Shown here: piece after piece, positions 27,641-35,415 of the stretch
Position numbering within the stretch: position 1 is the stretch's first letter
Layout of the letters: each line of letters starts with the position of its first letter
Source of the DNA: Vibrio navarrensis
Lineage (GTDB): Bacteria; Pseudomonadota; Gammaproteobacteria; Enterobacterales; Vibrionaceae
Assembly: GCF_015767675.1 (NCBI RefSeq)
Contig: NZ_CP065217.1
Coordinates: 62,001-126,000, forward strand
Length of the DNA stretch: 64,000 bases
Direction of reading: 5' to 3'
Made by a program: the position numbers and the translations under genes
The notes under the pieces: model-generated
What the model saw: the letters and a program-made list of their open reading frames with translations, nothing else
The model's database searches: none
What the model was told of the DNA's origin: nothing

Positions 27641-29126
27641 ATTAAATAGTGTATGGAAAATTAATAACTTAGATGGGCTAAGTGAAGGTCTATACCGAGT
27701 TTTACAGCTCTATACTGAAGAGCATATTGCCATTCTGTTTCCTTTGTTAGATTCAAAGGCTTTACAACGACCTCTCAAGCTTGATTTTGACCTTCTTAAT
27801 GAAGCGATTAAAGTTGGCAACGCCCAATTAAGTTCATATGAACTGCCTTACTATCAACAGCAGTCAGAAGACGATATTTCAGAGAGTTACCTTGTAAAAA
27901 GAGATGAGAAATACCGACTCATTATCGAGTTAGTATCTGATCCAAATTTTCTGCTAAATTTGGTTGATAAGCCTCGTAGTAAAGCTGTTTCGATATACGC
28001 GAAAGCCCAAAACACATATGTGCAGAATGTCTATCGAGCACTAAATCTTTATTGGAAATATGGTCAAGAACGAAATGCACTCTTACCGAGTTACAAGAAT
28101 TCTGGGGGGAGAGGTAAATCAAGAGTAGCTGGAATAACAAAGCGTGGCTCTCCGATACAACTATCCAGTCCAAGTATTGAAGCTCCTGAAGGTGTTAATA
28201 CCACTGAGTACGATAAAACGCTGTTTCTTAGAGCAATGAGGGAATTCGGACTTAAAGGTGAAAAAGTCAAATTCAGTCGCGTGTATGACAAAATGCTCAA
28301 AGAATACTATTCAGAGGAGCTAATTACTGCTGAATCAGAGTCGCGAGATGCTTTGGTACCTAACTACCGAGCATTTGTTTACTGGATTAAGAAACTAGTT
28401 CCTGCGCATACACTCATACGTAAACAGACCAATCAGGGTGACTTTGACCGCAATAAGCGTGGCTTGAAAGGTTCTGCAACTGATCATACCGAAGTTCCTG
28501 GCAGTTGCTTTGAACTGGATGCAACTGTTTTGGATGTCCACATCGTCTCAGACTTTCAGAGAAATCATGTACTAGGAAGGCCAACTGTTTACTGCGTGGT
28601 TGATAAAGAAAGTCGCATGATTGTCGGGCTGCATGTTTCCATGGAATATGCTTCCTGGAGAGCTGGTCGGCAGGCTTTGATTAATAGTTTTACCTTAAAG
28701 AAAGAATATTGCGCTGAGTTCGGTATTGAAATAGAAGAAGCAGATTGGCCTTGTAACCATATCCCTCAACGACTGCTTTGTGATCGTGGTGAGTTTATTT
28801 GCAAAAATGCAGAAAATTTCGCAGTACCATTAATTGGACACTTGAGCATAGCGCCACCTTACAGGGCTGAACTAAAAGGGATAGTTGAGCATCGTTTTAA
28901 TATCTTAAATAAAAAGCTAGTCCACGAGTTGTTAGGGACAACTAAAGGGCGGCATTACATCAGAGGTGATAGAGATCCCAGGTTGGATGCAACATTTACA
29001 CTTAGAGAAGTAACCAAGCTTCTTATCGATGAGGTATTAGAGCATAACAGTTCTATATTTAAAGACTTAGCCAAGCAGAGCTCTTTACCAGGGCGTCCGC
29101 ATGAATGGTTAGAATTTAGTCATTGA
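27630..29126 (+). pseudogene. tnsB: TnsB-like DDE transposase, 3' end replaced by an IS
   Basis: TnsB joins the 3' transposon ends to target DNA. From ATG 27630 (AAGGAA before it) the frame holds 486 native codons up to 29088, then 12 codons read into the inserted IS before stopping at 29126. The catalytic triad is intact: D297 (ELDATVLD), D385 (LLCDRGEF) and E420 (GIVEHRF). The spacings of 88 and 35 residues are identical to D273/D361/E396 of Tn7 TnsB. Tn7 TnsB is about 700 residues, so roughly the last third (beta-barrel and TnsC-contact tail) is missing. The product could fold as a catalytic core but should not support regulated transposition. Confidence 0.88.
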
Positions 29127-30331
29127 CTTAAATCCAGCAACTAAGACTTGCTCCAAGAAGCCGGGGTTCATCATGCAACGTTTCTGCTTCATTGGCACAC
29201 TAATTTTGCTTGGCTCAGCTCTTAGCATGTTAAGTGCCATGTGTCTTAAACCTGCCAAATTTTCAGCCGCGTTTTGTCGGTAAATCTGACAAGCGTCTTC
29301 TCGCATGCTCACATCTAAAATCCAGTGCATTGACTCTATGCCCCAGTGGGCTCGAATGGCATTTCCTGCCTGCTCCGCGGTCAGGTCTGCTGAACTTATG
29401 TAGTAGCGGTACTCCAACTTTGGCGCTTTACCTTTGGCTACTCGGTAATTTTCAACCATGACAATACTGGTGAGTCCGCTCCACGTTGAGAAGTCACCCT
29501 CTAACTCACTAGCCTTGAGTACATGGCAAGTACGTGCTTCAACGCGGCCTTTTTGTTTCTCGATTTGATAGGTGGTTTTGTCAATTGGGGCACGGCGGTG
29601 TGGGGCGAAGGCTGTCTGTATGGCTGCCGACAACTTGCCTTGATTCCCCTTTACTGCCAACAAGTAATCACCGCCCTTGCTAGTGATCGCCTTGGCAATC
29701 TTGGTCTGGCAGGCCATCGCATCAATCGTCACGATAGCTCCTCGCAAGTCGAGCATCTTAATAAGCTCTGGAATCGCGGTAATTTCATTGCTTTTATTGT
29801 TGGTTTTGAGTTGACCCAGTACCATTTGGTTAGCACTTGCATAGGCGCTCACCATATGGATGGTGCTTTGCCTGTCGTCTCTATCGTAGGAGCCGCGCAA
29901 AGTCTTGCCATCAATGGCAACCACCTCACCAAACGTCATGGTATGTACCGCATTCATCCAACCCAGGAAGCAGTCGCGAAACTCGGCAGGATCAATATTT
30001 GCAATCAAACGAGCAAAGGTATCGTCGACAGGCACACCGTTTTCAAACAGCCCCTGTTTAAGAAACCACTCATGGTGGCCAAGAACATATTCACGAATGT
30101 CAGTCCAGCCTTGACCTCCGGCTATCACGGCACAGATAGACCCAAACAAAATATCAAACAGAGGATAATCAACTTTTGCACTTTGCCGTTTGTCACGGAT
30201 GATACTGAAATGCGCTTTGATGGTATTAATATTCATGGTCGCTCCCCAAAAGAAGAGCATAAGATCACAGACCGTGCTTCAGGTCAAATTTAACCTTGCG
30301 TTGTACAAGAAATGTTCATGATCTTGCCCTG
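29089..30331 (-). mobile_element. ISAs1-family insertion sequence
   Basis: The 1243-bp element is bounded by imperfect inverted ends CAGGGCGTCCGCATGAA (29089-29105) and, on the other strand from 30331, CAGGGCAAGATCATGAA: 12 of 17 bases match, including both blocks CAGGGC and CATGAA. It contains a single transposase gene. The flanks, CTCTTTAC on the left and ACCAATGG on the right, do not match, so no target duplication is present. That indicates a deletion or recombination event at one edge. Confidence 0.82.
29109..30236 (-). CDS. ISAs1-family DDE transposase
   Basis: The 375-residue transposase (from ATG 30236; the frame is open to 30260) has the family N-terminus and the DDE signs: D in AIDGKTLRGSYDR, D in TIDAMACQ, and E in HWGIESMHWILDVSMREDACQ. 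It looks full length and free of stops, so it may be active. Its last codons overlap the read-through tail of the broken tnsB on the opposite strand. Confidence 0.93.
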   Translation of the reverse strand: MNINTIKAHFSIIRDKRQSAKVDYPLFDILFGSICAVIAGGQGWTDIREYVLGHHEWFLKQGLFENGVPVDDTFARLIANIDPAEFRDCFLGWMNAVHTMTFGEVVAIDGKTLRGSYDRDDRQSTIHMVSAYASANQMVLGQLKTNNKSNEITAIPELIKMLDLRGAIVTIDAMACQTKIAKAITSKGGDYLLAVKGNQGKLSAAIQTAFAPHRRAPIDKTTYQIEKQKGRVEARTCHVLKASELEGDFSTWSGLTSIVMVENYRVAKGKAPKLEYRYYISSADLTAEQAGNAIRAHWGIESMHWILDVSMREDACQIYRQNAAENLAGLRHMALNMLRAEPSKISVPMKQKRCMMNPGFLEQVLVAGFKSMTKF

Positions 30332-30335
30332 ACCA

Positions 30336-30563
30336 ATGGGTGCAGGACTTACATTTGGTTGGGCGGGTTTCGCTGAAGTTGATTTATCAGTCAATGAAGC
30401 ACTTGAGATTGCAACAACAGCAACTACTGAAACTAGTACAAACTCTTCTGGAAGTGATAATCGCCGTGAACGTGAAACAGACGGACGACATGGAGGTTGG
30501 AACTCAAGAGAAGGCAGAACACATAGAAATGACGGTGATCATGGCCGTTCAATAGAAAACTAA
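30336..30563 (+). other. Open frame fragment beside the IS, doubtful
   Basis: A 75-codon frame starts just inside the right flank of the IS and ends in a Gly/Arg/Asn-rich tail. It could be the 3' remnant of a gene cut off by the IS, because the frame has no ribosome-binding site and begins at the IS edge. A second frame, 30340-30555, overlaps it, so neither is secure. No family is recognised. Confidence 0.25.
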
Positions 30564-30589
30564 AACAATTAAAAGTTGGGATAGCCAAT

Positions 30590-30835
30590 ATGGAACCAGA
30601 TTATTGCAAGTTTGTCTCGAATGACTTTATATTTTGGGGCTTTACATTACTACTTTTAAATGGTTGGGTCCGTTTTGCTATTACTGCAAAAACAGGTAAA
30701 TGGCCTCAACTGCCATTTAATCAAGACAGAGTGAAGCTATATAAAGTTGGCGGCTCACTGGCTTTTATTTTTTGCAGTATTCTACTTTTTATGGTCGTAC
30801 ATGCAAAGTATTTTGGTGCTTGTGAATTGCCCTAG
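30590..30835 (+). CDS. Small two-span membrane protein in the island, unknown
   Basis: The 81-residue frame begins at ATG 30590 after GTTGGGATAG. It has two hydrophobic spans (about 11-31 and 54-72) separated by a basic loop (KTGKWPQLPFNQDRVKLYK) and ends shortly after CELP. The codon use is AT-rich like the rest of the island. It resembles small accessory membrane proteins such as immunity or modulator proteins carried as cargo, but no family is recognised. Its likely upstream partner is the truncated frame cut by the IS. Confidence 0.5.
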   Translation: MEPDYCKFVSNDFIFWGFTLLLLNGWVRFAITAKTGKWPQLPFNQDRVKLYKVGGSLAFIFCSILLFMVVHAKYFGACELP

Positions 30836-30966
30836 ACGTACCAGTTTATGTAAACCATGCTTTTTTATAGGTAGCTCTTGGCGCATGTTTGAAGTGACTT
30901 CTATTTATTTACTGAAAGCCCCCATAGGCTAACTCCGATCAGTTGAACGATCCTGTGGTTGGTCGA

Positions 30967-31000
30967 AAATACCCTCAAGCATTTATGTTTGAGGGTATTT
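30967..31000 (+). terminator. Hairpin with T run just upstream of the IS4-type fragment
   Basis: A perfect 12-bp stem AAATACCCTCAA / TTGAGGGTATTT (30967-30978, 30989-31000) is followed by TTT and then the transposase ATG at 31005. IS4-type elements often carry such a hairpin before the transposase, where it limits read-through transcription and translation. Confidence 0.65.
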
Positions 31001-31004
31001 TTTG

Positions 31005-31341
31005 ATGTTGGCTCAGTTGCTTATTGATGTCGATGACTTCGCTTCTCCTGATTCACTTGCGCTTTTTCAAAAAGAGCTTCCATTGGAATGGATAAATAAA
31101 GCACTGGATGAAACCAATAAAGCCAGGATGAGAAGACGGAAGCTGCCTGCTGAATTGGTCGTGTGGCTGCTTGTGGGGATTGGCTTATATCGCGAAATAC
31201 GCAATTACTGACGTTTTGGACAAGTTAGACCTGAAACTGTCCAGCTCTTTAGGTGAATCCATTGCCCCAAGTGCCATTCCTCAAGCCCGAAAACGTCTCA
31301 CGGCAGAGCCACTAAAAGCGTTATTCACTATGACGGCTCAG
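31005..31341 (+). pseudogene. IS4-family transposase N-terminal fragment, frameshifted
   Basis: The frame MLAQLLIDVDDF...ELPLEWINKALDETNKARMRRRKLPAELVVWLLVGIGLYRE matches the IS4-type transposase N-terminal domain. At about 31190 one extra base shifts it; the next frame continues AITDVLDKLDLKLSS, then IPQARKRLTAEPLKALFTMTAQ as the family requires. It then stops exactly where the inverted-repeat unit begins (31340). The catalytic domain is absent, so this is a dead fragment. Its left boundary is probably near 30920, in the CATAGGCTAACTCCGATC region. Confidence 0.8.
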
Positions 31342-31606
31342 AACTGAGGGATCCCCTCATAATTTCCCCAAAGCGTAACCATGTTTGAATAGATCTTGAG
31401 CAAGTAGGGTTGCAGCTGCGAGTAAGTCTTCCCTTGTTATTGTGTAGCCAGAATGCCGCAAAACTTCCATGCCTAAGCGCACTGTTGAGAGTACGTTTCG
31501 ATTTCTGACTGTGTTAGCTTGGAAGTGCTTCTCCCAACCTTGTTTCTGAGCACGAACGCCCGCAAGCCAAAATGTCAGTTGAAGCATTAGGGGATTCCTC
31601 AGTACT
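31340..31606 (-). mobile_element. 267-bp unit with 18-bp terminal inverted repeats
   Basis: AGAACTGAGGGATCCCCT (31340-31357) is repeated inverted at 31589-31606 with 16 of 18 matches. The two ends enclose one open frame that fills the space between them. The size and symmetry are those of a MITE-like or heavily reduced IS. No target duplication is apparent at its edges. It truncates the IS4-type transposase fragment. Confidence 0.65.
31357..31587 (-). CDS. 76-residue ORF filling the inverted-repeat unit, unknown
   Basis: The frame starts 2 bases inside the right inverted repeat and its stop touches the left one. The product, MLQLTFWLAGVRAQKQGWEK at the N-terminus and ending in LFKHGYALGKL, is amphipathic with a helical, basic middle (TVRNRNVLSTVRLGMEVLRH). 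No catalytic motif is present. It may be a residue of a transposase, or a conserved passenger peptide. The sequence has the look of something widespread in vibrios, but that is an impression. Confidence 0.4.
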   Translation of the reverse strand: MLQLTFWLAGVRAQKQGWEKHFQANTVRNRNVLSTVRLGMEVLRHSGYTITREDLLAAATLLAQDLFKHGYALGKL

Positions 31607-31620
31607 AAATGGCCAAAGCC

Positions 31621-31761
31621 CCAAACTCACATTTATCCACAAATGTGTTTGGAAGTGATCAATCCAAGAGTGATCACCAAGCGATTCTGTTGTGGGCAAA
31701 CTCTATTGTCGCTGCCCAAAATCAGCTAGCGTCCTAAATGAATCTGGCTTGTTTAGGACGC
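31621..31761. repeat. Cluster of three inverted repeats at the right side of the island
   Basis: CCAAA..CACATTT / AAATGTG..TTTGG (31621-31652), GTGATCA / TGATCAC (31655-31661 and 31671-31677) and GCGTCCTAAA / TTTAGGACGC (31729-31738 and 31752-31761) follow one another within 141 bases. The last may also serve as terminator of the GGDEF/EAL gene on the minus strand, though there is no good U tract. The cluster could be the remains of a mobile-element end. No convincing gene lies in 31607-31779. Confidence 0.6.
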
Positions 31762-31779
31762 CTGTTAAAATGGTCAGTA

Positions 31780-34254
31780 TTACTCTCTGACCATCAATTG
31801 AGCCACTTGCTGTGCATCTTGTGGCCGAGCGAGATAAAAACCCTGCCCCAATAAGCAGCCTTGGCTTATCAAGTAGTCGACTTGCTGCTGGTTCTCCACC
31901 CCTTCGGCAATCACCGTAAGCGCTAAGGTTTCGCCCATGGCGATCACCGCTTTGACGATGGCGTTGCTGTCACTATCGACGGGAATGTCATTGATAAACG
32001 AGCGGTCAATTTTTAACTTGCTGATTGGCAAGCCTTTTAAATAAGAGAGCGACGAATAGCCAGTGCCAAAATCGTCCAGTGCGATCTCGACGCCCATCGC
32101 GCGCAACTGATTGAGTGCTTGGATGGCTTTGGCCGGATCGTGCAGCAGGAAGCCTTCGGTGATCTCCAGCTCCAGTTTTCTCGCTGGCAGTTGGGTATCC
32201 TGCAAAATATCTTGTAACTCGCTAATAAAATGCGGATTTTGCAGTTGTAACGCCGACACGTTCACTGCCATGTGGCTAAAACGATACCCTTGGCTGAGCC
32301 AAGTTGCCGCTTGCTGGCAGGCGCTATGCAAAACCCATAAACCTATCTCCTGAATCAACCCGCTTTTCTCGGCGACGGGAATAAACTCAGCGGGCGAGAT
32401 CATCCCCCATTCTGGATGCTGCCAGCGCAGCAAGGCTTCCATTCCGACTAAGCGCGACTCGTAAAGATTAAACTGTGGTTGGTAGAGCAAAAACAGCTGA
32501 TCTTTTTCCAGCGCTTCGTGCAGTGCCGATTGGTAGCGTAGGCGTGAGAGCGATTGATTGGTCAGATCTGGCGAGTAAAACGCATAGCCATTGCGACCAT
32601 TCTTTTTCGCCAGATACATAGCGGTGTCGGCGTTTTTCAGCAAAGATTCGCTGTCTGTGCCATCTTGCGGGAAGCGGGCGATACCAATGCTGGTTGAAAC
32701 GCGCAGGCTCTCTTGTTCTGAGAGATGAAAGGGGCGGTTGAACACTTTGAGAATGTCGCTCAACGCTTGAGTCAACTGCTCGTCGTTTTGCAGATCTGGC
32801 AGTAGTACAACAAATTCATCACCGCCAATCCGTGAGATATGTGCCCGGCCGTGCAACGTTTCTGACAGGCGTCGGCCAAGCTGCGATAACAGGGTGTCGC
32901 CGCACAGGTGGCCCAAACTGTCATTAATGTGTTTGAAATGGTCGATATCGAGAAACAGAGTGGCAAAACTCAGCCCAGATTGTTCACCACTTTTTATCTG
33001 CTGCTGCAGTAATTTCACCAACAGTGTGCGGTTTGGCAACCCAGTGAGCGGATCATAAAACGCCATGCGCTCTAGCTTGGCTTCATTGGCTTTGCGCGCG
33101 GAAATGTCTTCGAACACGCAGATGTAGTTGACCAACTCGTGCAGCTCATCTTGCACCGCACTGATGGTGGCTAATTGCGGGTAAATGCTGCCATCTTTGC
33201 GACGGTTGACAAATTCGCCTTTCCACTGTCCTTGTTGCTCCAATTGCTGCCACAACTGCTGATAAAAAGCATCATCATGATGACCGGAGCGCAAAAGACT
33301 GGGATTTTTGCCCACCACCTCTTCGGCGCTGTAGCCGGTTATTGAGCTAAAAGCCTGATTCACATCGAGAATGCGTGCGTTGTGATCGGTGATCACCATC
33401 CCTTCTTGGGAGTTGTTGAAAATTCTTGATGCTAACGTGAGCTGGGTTTCGATGTGTTTGCGACGGGTGATGTTGCGCGTCATACCCAAAATGCCAATCA
33501 ATTTACCGTGACGATTACGAATGGGGGATTTGATCGTCTCCAGCCAACTCTTATTTTGCTGGTCATCAAACACATAGCACTCTTCGACCACCTGCTGGTT
33601 GCCGCTGGCCACAACCAACTCATCGGATTCGATAAACTTCTTCGCTCTGGATTCTGGAAACAGCTCGTAATCGCTTTGGCCGACAATCTCAAGCCCACTC
33701 TTTTGCCAAGCCTGCTCAACACTTTGGTTGGTGGCGAGATATTTACCATCGACACTTTTTATCCACGTGTGATCTTCAAGACAGTCGATAAAATCTTGCA
33801 ACTTGGGTATGGCCGTAAGTTCGGCGGTTTGATGGCGCAATTGCTGCTGGTGATATAAGTTCGCCAGTTCAAAACTGAAGATGGCGGCGAGCCCCGACAG
33901 TTGTACTGCCATCGGCGCGGCATGTTGCGCTTTGCGACAACGGGCGATCAACACGCCAAACAACTGCTGATCGATCAGCCAAACCGGACTGAGTGCGATC
34001 GCCTGATCGTTCACCGTTTGATAGTGAGCCTCGGTTTGACCTATGGGCCATTCTGCCTGCCACTGCTCAAGTTTGGCGTAGATCTCCACCCCCAAATGGC
34101 TTTGGCTGCCCATTGGTATGGAGAGCTCGAGCATCCACTGATCCGTGTAGCTGAAAGAGTAAAAATAGCAGTCGCATTCGAGAAACTCAGAAGCTTGGGT
34201 GATCTTCTGTTTCCAACTGGCGAGTACGTCATGGGAGATAGCGAAGCGAAACAT
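31780..34254 (-). CDS. Cytoplasmic PAS-PAS-GGDEF-EAL protein
   Basis: The 824-residue protein (from ATG 34254) has an N-terminal domain of unclear type (1-160), two PAS sensor domains (about 180-280 and 290-400), a GGDEF domain with GGDEF at 477-481 and an EAL domain with EAL at 606-608. Both catalytic motifs and the surrounding residues (LDIDHFKHIND, ELEITEGF, LDDFGTGYSSL, KIDRSFI, GQGFYLARP) are intact, so it can in principle make and degrade c-di-GMP. The frame is open upstream to a GTG at 34386; using it would add a hydrophobic segment, and the ribosome-binding site at 34254 is weak, so the start is uncertain. It borders the right edge of the mobile island. Confidence 0.9.
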   Translation of the reverse strand: MFRFAISHDVLASWKQKITQASEFLECDCYFYSFSYTDQWMLELSIPMGSQSHLGVEIYAKLEQWQAEWPIGQTEAHYQTVNDQAIALSPVWLIDQQLFGVLIARCRKAQHAAPMAVQLSGLAAIFSFELANLYHQQQLRHQTAELTAIPKLQDFIDCLEDHTWIKSVDGKYLATNQSVEQAWQKSGLEIVGQSDYELFPESRAKKFIESDELVVASGNQQVVEECYVFDDQQNKSWLETIKSPIRNRHGKLIGILGMTRNITRRKHIETQLTLASRIFNNSQEGMVITDHNARILDVNQAFSSITGYSAEEVVGKNPSLLRSGHHDDAFYQQLWQQLEQQGQWKGEFVNRRKDGSIYPQLATISAVQDELHELVNYICVFEDISARKANEAKLERMAFYDPLTGLPNRTLLVKLLQQQIKSGEQSGLSFATLFLDIDHFKHINDSLGHLCGDTLLSQLGRRLSETLHGRAHISRIGGDEFVVLLPDLQNDEQLTQALSDILKVFNRPFHLSEQESLRVSTSIGIARFPQDGTDSESLLKNADTAMYLAKKNGRNGYAFYSPDLTNQSLSRLRYQSALHEALEKDQLFLLYQPQFNLYESRLVGMEALLRWQHPEWGMISPAEFIPVAEKSGLIQEIGLWVLHSACQQAATWLSQGYRFSHMAVNVSALQLQNPHFISELQDILQDTQLPARKLELEITEGFLLHDPAKAIQALNQLRAMGVEIALDDFGTGYSSLSYLKGLPISKLKIDRSFINDIPVDSDSNAIVKAVIAMGETLALTVIAEGVENQQQVDYLISQGCLLGQGFYLARPQDAQQVAQLMVRE

Positions 34255-34566
34255 AGGTAATAGCAGCAGAAAAAAGGGGGCCAAGGTTGCGCCCGAAAAA
34301 AACCGACTGGCACGAGCGCGTACCGAGCCGCGTTTCGCATCAGCGCAAACGATGTTATAAAATTGGTTATATCCTAACCAACTCACCGCTCTTTCCCAAG
34401 GTGAAATTGCAAGTTTTGTCTATTATTCTGGCCCGATGAATGTCTCAAAATAAGCAATTTATTGCCTAAGGCGTTCTTTTTATTGCGTATCTTGAGGTGT
34501 TGTTTGGTCCTAAATCGGGCTGTATGCGCTATATTTAATGACTCTGCTGATGTTAAGGAGAAAGCT

Positions 34567-35397
34567 ATGTCGCAAGATGCGCTGATTTCGCGTCTCAATG
34601 AGTTGCCACGTATCGAAAGTGTGTTGCAAGAGCTTTTGGCTATGGTGAATCGGGATGATTTCAGCTTTGCTGAACTGTCGCAAAAATTGGCGATGGATCA
34701 GGTGCTGAGTGCGCGTTTGTTGCGTATGGCGAACTCGGCTTACTTTGCCGGAAACCAGCCGATCTACAATCTCCATGAAGCGGTTGTGCGGGTTGGTACC
34801 AAGGCGGTGCGCACTTTGGTCTCCTCGTCCATCATTTGCGGCGCGTTTCCTAAGGTAGAAACGCTCGATCTGAAAAGCTATTGGGCAGAAACCTTTGATA
34901 TTGCCATGATTGCCAGCCGTTTGGCCGATCAGGCCAAGCTCGACAGTAGCGAAGTCTTTACCACCGGCGTGTTGCACAACATCGGCGAGCTGATGATTCA
35001 CGCCTTAGTGCCAGAGCACGCGCTGATGATCCGCGAACGCATTGAACAAGGGATGAAGCCACTGGCGGCGCAGCGGCAGGTGCTGGGTACGGACGCGGTG
35101 GAACTCGGCGTGAAGCTGGCCGAAGCGTGGCAGTTCCCACTCGAAATGAAAGACGCGATTGAAAACATCAACCATCCCGGACGAGCGAAAGTGGCCAAGC
35201 GGCTCGCTTGCTTGCTCTATCTGGCTCGCGATGTCAGCCGCTGTTGGGACACGATGCAGGATGAAGAAGAAAAGCAGTGCTACTTGGCTGAGCATCCCGC
35301 CGCAACTGCGCTCGGCATTTCGCCAGGGCGCGCATTTGTCGTCGACCAAATTCGCGGCCAAGGCAGCCAGATGGCCCACGATATTTTAACCATGTAG
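34567..35397 (+). CDS. HDOD-domain signalling protein
   Basis: The 276-residue protein (ATG 34567, preceded by AAGGAG) is one HDOD domain: ELPRIESVLQELLAMVN, LAMDQVLSARLLRMANSAYF, and TGVLHNIGELMIHALVPEHA, where the HD pair of true phosphodiesterases is replaced by HN. HDOD proteins act as protein-interaction modules in signalling, often linked to c-di-GMP or two-component systems. It is transcribed away from the adjacent GGDEF/EAL gene, which suggests a shared pathway. The role is otherwise unknown. Confidence 0.88.
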   Translation: MSQDALISRLNELPRIESVLQELLAMVNRDDFSFAELSQKLAMDQVLSARLLRMANSAYFAGNQPIYNLHEAVVRVGTKAVRTLVSSSIICGAFPKVETLDLKSYWAETFDIAMIASRLADQAKLDSSEVFTTGVLHNIGELMIHALVPEHALMIRERIEQGMKPLAAQRQVLGTDAVELGVKLAEAWQFPLEMKDAIENINHPGRAKVAKRLACLLYLARDVSRCWDTMQDEEEKQCYLAEHPAATALGISPGRAFVVDQIRGQGSQMAHDILTM

Positions 35398-35415
35398 GCC
35401 AAATAAGCATGGGAG

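Larger units (their letters stand above)
26693..29088 (+). mobile_element. Left part of a Tn7-like transposon, truncated
   Basis: Directly after yhiN come three TnsB-type repeats, then tnsA and tnsB overlapping by 11 bases. Codon use and base composition turn AT-rich here compared with the flanks. The tnsB frame is cut at 29088 by an ISAs1-family element. No tnsC, tniQ/tnsD, tnsE or right-end repeats are visible anywhere to 31.8 kb, so the element cannot transpose by itself. Confidence 0.87.

Noticed and set aside
30340..30555. 71-codon frame overlapping the frame at 30336
   Set aside because: Mutually exclusive with the other frame and neither shows protein-like conservation signs.
31514..31699. 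Frame of 61 codons on the minus strand
   Set aside because: It crosses the inverted-repeat unit boundary and overlaps the unit's own ORF; no ribosome-binding site.
34255..34386. Longer start for the GGDEF/EAL gene
   Set aside because: The extension is an Arg-rich then hydrophobic run unlike family N-termini, though it cannot be fully excluded because the shorter start has a weak ribosome-binding site.
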